Positions 1 to 6,888 of a DNA stretch of 64,000 nt are shown in pieces. How positions within the stretch are numbered: the stretch's first letter is position 1; every line of letters begins with the position of its first letter. A model generated the notes under the pieces. The model was not told the origin of the DNA. It saw only the letters and a program-made list of their open reading frames with translations, and did no database searches. Where the stretch lies: the NCBI RefSeq assembly GCF_014651995.1, contig NZ_BMXY01000001.1:868001-932000 (forward strand). Reading direction: 5' to 3'. Source of the DNA: Cognatilysobacter xinjiangensis (GTDB lineage Bacteria; Pseudomonadota; Gammaproteobacteria; Xanthomonadales; Xanthomonadaceae). Position numbers and translations under genes: made by a program.

Positions 1-295
1 TGGCGGCGAAGTCGGGCACCGCGATGTCGTGCAGCGCGCCGTCGCCGTTCACCAGGTTGATCTGCACGACCTTGCCTTCCGGCACGCGCAGGTCCGGGTT
101 CACCTGGCCCTTGATCGCGCCGGCGTCTCCGATGAAGACGAGCTTGCCGTCGGCGATTTCGGTGCGCAGCGTGAAGACGATGTCCGCGACCGGCGCGACG
201 TTGGTGGGCGCGCCGTGGGCGCTGTGCTGGGCCAGGGCCGGCGTCGCGGCGCCGAGGGCCAGTGCGATGGCGAGAAGAAGCGCGGACTGTTTCAC
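1..295 (-). CDS. nirK: Copper-containing nitrite reductase NirK, N-terminal part (runs off the window)
   Basis: Periplasmic copper enzyme reducing nitrite to nitric oxide in denitrification. Only the first 98 codons are inside the window. They show a signal peptide (residues 1-22, ending ALA-Q) and then the start of the first cupredoxin domain, with the NirK-like stretches FTLRTEIADGKLVFIG and HDIAVPDF. The GTG start at 295 is preferred because CGGAG lies 7 nt upstream; an in-frame ATG at 313 would add six residues. The promoter region holds an FNR box at 365-378 and a plausible -10 (TAACGT, 342-337) at class-II spacing, so anaerobic/NO induction is likely. It is divergent from the porin gene at 511. 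The copper ligands lie outside the window, so the call rests on the N-terminus alone. Confidence 0.8.
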   Translation of the reverse strand, partial: MKQSALLLAIALALGAATPALAQHSAHGAPTNVAPVADIVFTLRTEIADGKLVFIGDAGAIKGQVNPDLRVPEGKVVQINLVNGDGALHDIAVPDFAA

Positions 296-364
296 GTGTG
301 GCTCCGATGTCATGTGTGGTGTTCGGTTCGGAGCGAACGTTACGCCCAGGTGAAACGCGCCGTT

Positions 365-378
365 CTGATCTAAATCAA
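365..378 (-). promoter_or_regulatory. FNR/Dnr box for nirK
   Basis: CTGAT-CTAA-ATCAA on the plus strand, one mismatch from TTGAT-N4-ATCAA. Its centre is about 41.5 bp upstream of a start point near 330, with TAACGT at 342-337 as -10. This is classic class-II FNR spacing for nirK. Confidence 0.75.
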
Positions 379-444
379 GTGGACGCCGCCTGCCGCATGA
401 AAGTGCGACCGCGTCCGCGGCCATGGCCGTGCGGCACCGTCGCG

Positions 445-458
445 TTGACATGGATCAA
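445..458 (+). promoter_or_regulatory. FNR/Dnr box for the porin gene
   Basis: TTGAC-ATGG-ATCAA, one mismatch from the FNR consensus, 53 bp upstream of the ATG at 511. GATGCT at 481-486 could be the -10. Confidence 0.65.
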
Positions 459-510
459 TGTGAGGCCGACGACCCTCGTCGATGCTGCGCGCACTTCCGA
501 GGAGCCACCC

Positions 511-1707
511 ATGCGCAGCGCCATCCCACCCGCCATCCTCCTGTCGATGCTCAGCCTGCCCTGCGCCGCGCAGGCGCCGCTGGACGTCGAATGGAACGCA
601 CGCCTTCGCCACGAGTCGGTGTCGGACGACGCCTTCGTGCGCGACGCGCAGGCCGCCACGCTGCGCGTGCGCGCCGGCCTGCGCTGGACCGCGACGCCGC
701 ACCTCACCGCCTTCGTCGAAGGCGAGGCGGTGGGCGCGGCGATCGACGACTACAACGCCGGCACCGGCGCGCACAACGATCGCCCGGCCGTGGGCGATCC
801 GGAGTCCGCCGAGATCAACCAGGCCTGGCTGCGCTGGCGCAACGGCACGGTCGAGGCCACGGCCGGCCGGCAGCGGCTGGCTTTCGACAACCAGCGCTGG
901 CTCGGCAACGTGGGCTGGCGCCAGAACGAGCAGACCTTCGACGCGGTATCACTGCAATGGCAGCCGTCGACGTCGACGACGCTGCGCTACGTGTGGCTCG
1001 ATCGTGCGCATCGCGTCGCCTCCGACCGCGCGGTCGACCCGCTCGCGCGCGAGCGCCGGCTCGACGGCCACGCGCTCAATGCCGCATGGACGCGCGGGCC
1101 TCACCGCCTCGGCGGCTACGCGTACCTGATCGAGGACGAGGACGTCGCGGCTGCCTCCACGCGCACGGTCGGCGCACGCTACGCGCTGGCGTCCGCCGCC
1201 GGCACGCGGCCGTTCGGCGCCACGCTGGAATGGGCGCGCCAGCGCGACCATGCCGCCAACCCGTTGCGCTTCTCGCATGCCTACTGGCTCGTCGAACCGG
1301 CCTGGGCCACGCGCTACGCGACCCTGCGCGCCGGCTGGGAACACCTCGGCGGCAACGGCCGCCACGCGCTGCAGACGCCGCTGGCCACGCTGCATACGTT
1401 CAACGGCTGGGCCGACAAGTTCACGCTGACGCCCGCAGCGGGCCTGGAAGACCGCTACCTCGCGGCGACCGGCAACCTCGCGCGCGCACGCGCGCAGGGA
1501 CCGCTGGAGTGGACGGTCGCCTGGCACGCCTACCGCGCCGACGTCGGTGGCGCGCGATACGGCCGCGAGTGGAACGCATCGCTCGGCCTGCCGTTCGGGC
1601 CACGCTGGCGCGCGCTGGCGAAGGTCGCCGACTACCGCGCGGCGACGTATGCGCGCGACACCACCAAGCTCTGGCTGCAGCTGGAGTGGGCCTCGCCGGC
1701 GAAGTGA
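511..1707 (+). CDS. Alginate-export-type outer-membrane porin
   Basis: A 398-aa protein with a signal peptide (residues 1-21, cut after AQA). The body is rich in alternating aromatic/charged beta strands typical of AlgE-like (Alginate_exp) 18-strand porins; GRQRLAFDNQRWLGN-type segments are characteristic of that family. It should sit in the outer membrane and pass a small anionic solute. Genes of this type are often found next to denitrification genes, and here an FNR box precedes it. The ATG at 511 is chosen because it has GAGGAG upstream and gives a clean signal peptide; the open frame extends back to 262 without one. It converges with the GGDEF gene, with only 3 bp between stops. The substrate cannot be told from sequence. 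Confidence 0.7.
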   Translation: MRSAIPPAILLSMLSLPCAAQAPLDVEWNARLRHESVSDDAFVRDAQAATLRVRAGLRWTATPHLTAFVEGEAVGAAIDDYNAGTGAHNDRPAVGDPESAEINQAWLRWRNGTVEATAGRQRLAFDNQRWLGNVGWRQNEQTFDAVSLQWQPSTSTTLRYVWLDRAHRVASDRAVDPLARERRLDGHALNAAWTRGPHRLGGYAYLIEDEDVAAASTRTVGARYALASAAGTRPFGATLEWARQRDHAANPLRFSHAYWLVEPAWATRYATLRAGWEHLGGNGRHALQTPLATLHTFNGWADKFTLTPAAGLEDRYLAATGNLARARAQGPLEWTVAWHAYRADVGGARYGREWNASLGLPFGPRWRALAKVADYRAATYARDTTKLWLQLEWASPAK

Positions 1708-1710
1708 GCC

Positions 1711-2823
1711 TCAGGCGGCGTCGGCATCGGCCGGCGCCGCCACGCAGCGGTCGCGTCCGTCGGTCTTGGCGCGGTAAAGCGCCGCGTCCGCGCGCGCAAG
1801 GTCGTCCTCGATCGCCGCGTCCGCCCGCAGCCGCGCCACGCCGATGCTGATCGTGACCGACAGCGTCGCCGTACCGACGTCGATGGCGAGCGCGGCGACG
1901 CGGCGGCGGATGCGCTCGGCCGCGCGCATCGCGTCCTCGAGTGAACTCTCGGCGAGGATCAGCAGGAATTCCTCGCCGCCGAAGCGCGCGCCCAGGTCGC
2001 AGCCGCGCAGCTCCGCCTCGATCGCCTCCGCGACGGCCTGCAGCACACGGTCGCCGGCGGCATGGCCGTAGCGGTCGTTGACCTGCTTGAAGCGGTCCAG
2101 GTCCAGCATCAGCACCGTCGCCGCACCGTGCCCGCGCGCGATCCGGCCGCGCTCGACGGCCAAGCGTTCGAGCGCCGCGCGCCGGTTGGCCAGCCCCGTC
2201 AGCGCGTCGTGGCTGGCGTCGTCGCGCGCCGCGCTCAGGCCGACCAGCAGGCGCAGCTGCGCCTCGCATATCCACGCGGCCATGCCGAGCAGCAGCGCGA
2301 GCAGCAGCGCGTCGCTCCATGCCGCGGCGCGGGCGGGCATATGCGTGGCCACGAGGCCGATGACGAGCGCGGCCACCGGCGCGGCGCCCAGCCGCAGCGC
2401 CTGCGGCCAGCTGACCGGGAACAGGGCGATCTGCGCGGCGATGACGAACGGGGCGAGGCCGTAGCTGATCGCCGCGGCGCTGGAGGGATGATGCTTCGCC
2501 AGCAGCGCCTGCATCAGGCCGAAGCCCAGTGCCTGCAACCAGACGAACAGCCTCAGCACGACCTGCGAGGGCAGGCGGCGCCCAAGCGTGGCGAGCGCGA
2601 ACAGGCCCGCGGCGATCACCACGCGGCCGGCCGCCGCCAGCAGCAGCGCAGCCTGCGGCAGCACCAACGCGTCCAGGCCTATCCAAGCCAGCGTGAGCAC
2701 CGCCAGCGCGGGCGCCAGTGCCAGCACGCGGCTGCGGATCAGCGCCTGCTGGTGCGCCACGCAGGTCGCGGGAAGCGCCGCGCGCGCACGGATGACGCGC
2801 CGGTGTGCAGTCTCTTCCGTCAT
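1711..2823 (-). CDS. Membrane-anchored GGDEF diguanylate cyclase
   Basis: A 370-aa protein predicted to make cyclic-di-GMP. The first roughly 190 residues are hydrophobic with five or six membrane segments. The C-terminal half is a GGDEF domain with the active-site signature GGEEF and an RGCD inhibitory I-site exactly five residues before it, so product feedback is expected. It is the last gene of the minus-strand NnrS operon, 28 bp after the decarboxylase stop, and may link nitric-oxide/anaerobic conditions to biofilm state (inference). The N-terminal sensor does not match a named sensory domain that I recognise. The ATG at 2823 follows a GGGGGAAGG ribosome site. Confidence 0.85.
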   Translation of the reverse strand: MTEETAHRRVIRARAALPATCVAHQQALIRSRVLALAPALAVLTLAWIGLDALVLPQAALLLAAAGRVVIAAGLFALATLGRRLPSQVVLRLFVWLQALGFGLMQALLAKHHPSSAAAISYGLAPFVIAAQIALFPVSWPQALRLGAAPVAALVIGLVATHMPARAAAWSDALLLALLLGMAAWICEAQLRLLVGLSAARDDASHDALTGLANRRAALERLAVERGRIARGHGAATVLMLDLDRFKQVNDRYGHAAGDRVLQAVAEAIEAELRGCDLGARFGGEEFLLILAESSLEDAMRAAERIRRRVAALAIDVGTATLSVTISIGVARLRADAAIEDDLARADAALYRAKTDGRDRCVAAPADADAA

Positions 2824-2851
2824 CGCCTTCCCCCGGAGGCCGTGATGGAGA

Positions 2852-4807
2852 TCAGCCGAGCAGTGCCCGGATGCGGGTTTCGAGGTGCTCGAAGTATCGA
2901 TCGATGTAACTGATGCCGTTCTCGGTGTCGATCAGGTACGGATTCATCAGGGTGTGGCGCAGGATCACAAGCCGGTCCGCATCCGCCGCGGGGCCGAAGC
3001 TGGCGGCGTCCAGGCCGAGGCGGCCAAGGATCGCCGCGAGCTCGTCGGCGCCGACCGATTCGGGGCGCAGCGTGGTCGACGAGCCGAAGAACTGCTTCGT
3101 CTGCAGCGGCTGGCGTGGATCGCAGCGCAGTTCGTCCTGCAGGCGCTGCACGAACGCGTTCGCGACCGCGACGTCGCGGTTGCCGGCCGGGTTGAGCGCC
3201 AGGCACACCAGGTTGCTGTCGGGCGCGAACGGCAGGCAGGCATGCACCACGTCGGCCATGCGCGCGGCGAAGCGCGCGGCCGCGTCGGCGAAGGCTTCGG
3301 CGGCGCGGATGGTCTGCCGCGGCAGCGCGCCGAAATGCTCGTGGTCGAGAGGCAGCACGCGGTGGGTGACGTAGACCGCGGCGGCGGCGGCGCCGGATTT
3401 CGAGCCCTCCGGAATCACCTGGCCGAGCCTGCGGTGCCGCGCGAAATAATCCTTCGGCGCCTCGCCGTGGAAGACGTAGTCGGCCTGCTCGGCCAGCAGC
3501 GCGACGGCACGGTGGTCGCGGCAGACGAACGCACCGGCGCCGTAGGGCAGATAACCGAGTTTGTGCGGATCGACGGTGATCGAATCGGTATTGCCGAGCG
3601 CGGCGAAGGCGTCGTAGACGTGCGGCTGCGGGAAATGCGCGTGGTCGGCGAGGATGTCCAGGCGCGGGCGCAGGCGGCCGTCGCGCTCGCGGAACAGCGT
3701 CGCGAGGTAGCCGCCCCAGGCCGCGTCGACGTGCACCCCGAAGCCCAGCCCGCGCGCGGCGAAACGCTCGCGCGCCTGCACCAGCCGGTCGATCGGGTCG
3801 ACGGTGCCGTACTCGGTGGTGCCCAGAACGCCGACGCAGGCGAGTACCGGCCGGCGTTCGTCGAGGCAGCGCTGCAGCAGCGCCTCGAGCGCGTCGGCGT
3901 CCATGCGCATCCCGGCCTCGGACACGCGCAGCAGCTGCGCGCGGCCGAGGCCCAGCAGCTTCATGCCCTTGCTCCACGAGTAGTGCGCGGTGACCGGCGC
4001 CAGCACGACCGGCTCGCGCAGGTCCGGATGGCGACGGAAGAACTCCGCGAGCCCGAGCTGCTCGATGCGCTCGGCCTCCACGCGCGCGCGCCAGTCGCGG
4101 CGCGCGTCGGCATCGAGGCCTGCGAGCCGGGCCTGCCAGCGCTCGTGCAGTGCGATCGAGGCCGACGGCGCGAGGTTGAACGCCGCCCAGTCGTCTTCCG
4201 GCACGCCGATGTCCGGCACGCGTGCGGCGCGCAGCGCGAGCGGGAACGCCTTGAGCGCGAGCGCGAGCCGCAGCGCCTGGTAGTTGGCGACCGTGCCCCC
4301 GGAGGTGAGGTGGCCGAACGCACAGTGCTCGCGCGCCGGGTCGTCGCAGTAGCCGAACATGCGCGCAAGCTGCAGGCCCACGCGCACCTCCAGCTCGACG
4401 GTGACCGGCGCGGCGTCCTCGCTGACGTTGTTCGGGTTGTAGGGCAGCGTGAGCATCTGCGCCGCGAGCCCGGGCAGCAGCAGGTCCGAGGCCATATGGC
4501 CGATGTAGCGCGGGCTGTGGAACGGCACGGACTTCTTGAGCGCGGCCGATAGCGCGTGCAGCTCGCGGCGCATGCGCGCCTCGAAGGCCTGGTAGTCCCG
4601 ATGCGAGGCCGCGTGCGTGGGAATCGCCGGCGGGTCCTCGGGATGGAAGTTGCGGCGCCAGTACACGTGGTCGCGCAGGAACTCCACGACCAGTTTCTCC
4701 AGCAGCGTGTCGTTCTCGCCGTACGGGCCGAGGAAGCAGGCATCGAGCGTGCGGCGCTCGTCGTCCGCCCGCACGGTGGCGGGCGCGGTGTCGATCATGG
4801 CGCTCAT
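2852..4807 (-). CDS. PLP-dependent group II amino-acid decarboxylase
   Basis: A 651-aa pyridoxal-phosphate enzyme of the aromatic-amino-acid/tyrosine/glutamate decarboxylase fold. The PLP lysine lies in DPHKLGY, the cofactor aspartate in HVDAAWGGY, and the substrate-side region FHSPRYIGHMASD is clear near the N-terminus. The length fits bacterial tyrosine-decarboxylase-like proteins (about 620-650 aa). The substrate is not certain; tyrosine or another aromatic acid is the best guess. The start at 4807 (MSAMIDT) lies 7 bp after the SirB stop, so it is translationally packed with the NnrS operon. Its place among NO-detoxification genes is unusual and suggests FNR control. Confidence 0.8.
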   Translation of the reverse strand: MSAMIDTAPATVRADDERRTLDACFLGPYGENDTLLEKLVVEFLRDHVYWRRNFHPEDPPAIPTHAASHRDYQAFEARMRRELHALSAALKKSVPFHSPRYIGHMASDLLLPGLAAQMLTLPYNPNNVSEDAAPVTVELEVRVGLQLARMFGYCDDPAREHCAFGHLTSGGTVANYQALRLALALKAFPLALRAARVPDIGVPEDDWAAFNLAPSASIALHERWQARLAGLDADARRDWRARVEAERIEQLGLAEFFRRHPDLREPVVLAPVTAHYSWSKGMKLLGLGRAQLLRVSEAGMRMDADALEALLQRCLDERRPVLACVGVLGTTEYGTVDPIDRLVQARERFAARGLGFGVHVDAAWGGYLATLFRERDGRLRPRLDILADHAHFPQPHVYDAFAALGNTDSITVDPHKLGYLPYGAGAFVCRDHRAVALLAEQADYVFHGEAPKDYFARHRRLGQVIPEGSKSGAAAAAVYVTHRVLPLDHEHFGALPRQTIRAAEAFADAAARFAARMADVVHACLPFAPDSNLVCLALNPAGNRDVAVANAFVQRLQDELRCDPRQPLQTKQFFGSSTTLRPESVGADELAAILGRLGLDAASFGPAADADRLVILRHTLMNPYLIDTENGISYIDRYFEHLETRIRALLG

Positions 4808-4814
4808 GCGGGCC

Positions 4815-5216
4815 TCAGGCGAACAGCGGGTAGAACACGCCCAGCGGATGGTGGGCACGCGCGACGCCGACGATGTAAGAGAAGGTGGCGAGCGCGGCCA
4901 CGTAGGCGATGGCGCGTGCGCGATGGCTGCGCGCACGCTTGAGCGCGACGGTGCCGAGCCCGATGTAGACCACCAGCAGCACGATCTTGGTCGTCAGCCA
5001 GCCGTTGGCGAACAATTCCTTCGGTAGCAGCGTGAACAGCATCAGTGCGGCGGTGAGCAGCGTGGTGTCGATGGTCCAGCTGGCGATGCGCACGACGAGC
5101 GCGTTGGGCCAGCGCATGCCGGCGAGCAGCGCGCCGCCGCGCAGCGCGAACAGCAGGCCGCTGGCGAGCACGGCGAAGATGTGCACGGACTTGATCTGCG
5201 GGTAGAACTCGATCAT
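4815..5216 (-). CDS. SirB family integral membrane protein
   Basis: A 133-aa protein with four predicted membrane helices and the SirB-family opening (a YPQIKSVHI-type start, then LRG and PKELFANGWLTTK). The family is of unknown biochemical role. It sits 8 bp after nnrS and 7 bp before the decarboxylase, so it is co-transcribed with both. SirB proteins often accompany NnrS or other denitrification genes, and a membrane/heme-copper role has been suggested but is unproven. Confidence 0.75.
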   Translation of the reverse strand: MIEFYPQIKSVHIFAVLASGLLFALRGGALLAGMRWPNALVVRIASWTIDTTLLTAALMLFTLLPKELFANGWLTTKIVLLVVYIGLGTVALKRARSHRARAIAYVAALATFSYIVGVARAHHPLGVFYPLFA

Positions 5217-5224
5217 CGCGGGCC

Positions 5225-6445
5225 TCAGCCGGGGCGCCCGTCGGCACGGGGCGAGAGATAGATGCGGCCGATGTTCGCGATCCACGGCGCGAGCGCGAGC
5301 AGCCAGGCGACGGCGGAGGCCGCCTGCCAGCCGAGCGTATCGGGCGCGATGTCGGCGGCGATGCGCAGCACGGCCGTCACGTTGATCGCGACGAAGGCGT
5401 AGAGCGCCACGCGCGGCATTACCAGCGGCCGTCCCGAATGGCCCTGCGTCACGCGCGTGACCATCGCCACCAGCAGGGTGCCGAAGAAGCCGACGAAGAC
5501 CGCGTGGGCGGGGCCGCGGCCGAGCAGGAACTGCCCGGTGGACAGCAGGATCAGGCTCTGCGCCACGTACAGCGCGAAGGCCGCCGGCAGCCAGGCGAAG
5601 CCGGCGAACAGCGTGGTCAGCAGCGCCGGCTTGCGGCCGCGCGGCCACCAGCGCAGCAGCATCGCGAGCGTCAGCGCGAGCAGCGGCAGGTCGGCCAGCC
5701 ACAGCCAGGCGTAGGCATGCACGAGCTCCAGCGCGAGGTGCGCGAGCAGCAGCGGCCAGGCGACGGCGAGCAGCCACAGCGGGCGCCACGGCCGGTAGCC
5801 GGGCACGGCGTTGCCGGCGAAGAACGGGAACATCCGGTGCGCGACGCTGAAGTAGACCGGCAGCAGCAGGCCGAACGTGCCGAGCTTGATGCTGGCCATC
5901 ACCCAGGCCGGCGAGGCCAGCCCCAGCAGGTAGGCGCCCCAGGCGAGCAGGCCGATGAAGCCCAGCAGCAGCGCCGCGAAGCAGGAGCGTGCATGCCAGG
6001 TCGTGCCGGCCTCGCGCCACAGCACCGGGGCAAGCGTCGCCAGGCCCGCGGCCCAGCCGGCCAGCGTCATCAGAAAGCCGACCACGAGGCCCGCATCCCA
6101 GCCGACCGCACCCAGCAGCGTCGCCAGCTGCCCGCCGAACAGGCCGATGCCGACGGGCGCATAGCGCCAGCGCTCGAACTCGCGCAGGCCGGTCCACTTG
6201 GGGAACGTGGTCAGCAGGAAGCCGAAGATGAAGCTCGGCAGCATCTGGTACTGCATGACGAACGCATGCAGCCACCCCGGGGGCTGCGTCGGTTGCGGCG
6301 TCGCCGGCACGCCCCAGCGCGCGCCGGCGAGCCATGCGCTCCACCAGGCCATCGCGAGCAGCACATTGCTCGCACCGATGAAGAACAGGAGGCGATGCGG
6401 GGCGTTCAGCAGGCGGGCGAGCGACGGCGCAGGCTTCGAATTCAT
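5225..6445 (-). CDS. nnrS: NnrS family heme-copper membrane protein
   Basis: A 406-aa polytopic protein of about 12 helices. NnrS proteins protect iron metabolism from nitric oxide and are usually controlled by NO- or oxygen-sensing Crp/Fnr regulators. The sequence has the early FFIGASNVLLAMAWW helix, conserved histidines in membrane segments (LHAFVMQYQMLPSFIFGFLLT and SVAHRMFPFF) and the late GHSGRPL loop. It is the second gene of the operon starting at 6727, 45 bp after the small Cys-tailed gene, and the FNR box at 6817-6830 is the likely control site. Confidence 0.88.
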   Translation of the reverse strand: MNSKPAPSLARLLNAPHRLLFFIGASNVLLAMAWWSAWLAGARWGVPATPQPTQPPGWLHAFVMQYQMLPSFIFGFLLTTFPKWTGLREFERWRYAPVGIGLFGGQLATLLGAVGWDAGLVVGFLMTLAGWAAGLATLAPVLWREAGTTWHARSCFAALLLGFIGLLAWGAYLLGLASPAWVMASIKLGTFGLLLPVYFSVAHRMFPFFAGNAVPGYRPWRPLWLLAVAWPLLLAHLALELVHAYAWLWLADLPLLALTLAMLLRWWPRGRKPALLTTLFAGFAWLPAAFALYVAQSLILLSTGQFLLGRGPAHAVFVGFFGTLLVAMVTRVTQGHSGRPLVMPRVALYAFVAINVTAVLRIAADIAPDTLGWQAASAVAWLLALAPWIANIGRIYLSPRADGRPG

Positions 6446-6490
6446 TGGAGCGACCTTGTCGAGCGCATGATTCGTGGTGGTCAGAAGCGC

Positions 6491-6727
6491 TCAGCCACCG
6501 CAACCGCCGCAGCAGTCGGACGGGATCTTAGCAACCTGGGCTTCCTGAGTCGGCAACCCGGCCTGCGAGAGGACTGTCGCGATCTGGACGGGCTGCAGGT
6601 AGCTCGACAGACGCAGAACCGCGTGGGCCGCATCGAAGTCGACGACGGCCGCGGGATCGGCATCCGCGAGGGCGGCCGTAAGGCGCGACATATCAGGGGC
6701 CGCCGGGGTGGGAATCTTGAATTGCAT
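6491..6727 (-). CDS. Small Cys-tailed protein leading the NnrS operon
   Basis: A 78-aa soluble protein with no signal peptide. Two short helical segments are followed by a C-terminal CCGGCGG tail that could bind a metal or a metal cluster. I do not recognise a named family. It is the first gene after the FNR box at 6817-6830, with nnrS, sirB, the decarboxylase and the GGDEF gene behind it. A similar SCCGGCQS tail ends the CopZ-like protein at 37007, but the bodies are unrelated. A metal-chaperone or assembly role for NnrS is only a guess. Confidence 0.65.
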   Translation of the reverse strand: MQFKIPTPAAPDMSRLTAALADADPAAVVDFDAAHAVLRLSSYLQPVQIATVLSQAGLPTQEAQVAKIPSDCCGGCGG

Positions 6728-6816
6728 GTCTGGGCTCCGAGGGTGCGTCCTGCGAGGCTCGCAGGCGGCGCCGTGGCGGCGCAGCGACAGGATCGGCGCC
6801 GACCGCTCGGGCCGCG

Positions 6817-6830
6817 CTGATCTGAATCAA
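6817..6830 (-). promoter_or_regulatory. FNR/Dnr box for the NnrS operon
   Basis: CTGAT-CTGA-ATCAA, one mismatch from consensus, 90 bp upstream of the first gene of the operon (ATG at 6727). Confidence 0.7.
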
Positions 6831-6837
6831 GTGGGCC

Positions 6838-6868
6838 AATAAAAACGGGGCGGCCGTGGCCGCCCCGT
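6838..6868 (-). terminator. Rho-independent terminator of norB
   Basis: ACGGGGCGGCC-GT-GGCCGCCCCGT, a perfect 11-bp stem, followed on the minus strand by TTTTTATT. It starts 20 bp after the norB stop and separates norB from the NnrS operon promoter. Confidence 0.85.
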
Positions 6869-6888
6869 CCAGCTTCTGCAGCGTCCAG

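Noticed and set aside
423..1850. 475-codon ORF in another frame of the porin gene
   Set aside because: Arg/Pro/Ala-rich translation, the mark of an out-of-frame shadow in very GC-rich DNA; the porin frame has a signal peptide and ribosome site.
5438..6820. 460-codon plus-strand ORF
   Set aside because: Antisense to nnrS and the 78-aa gene; Gln/Arg-rich shadow translation.
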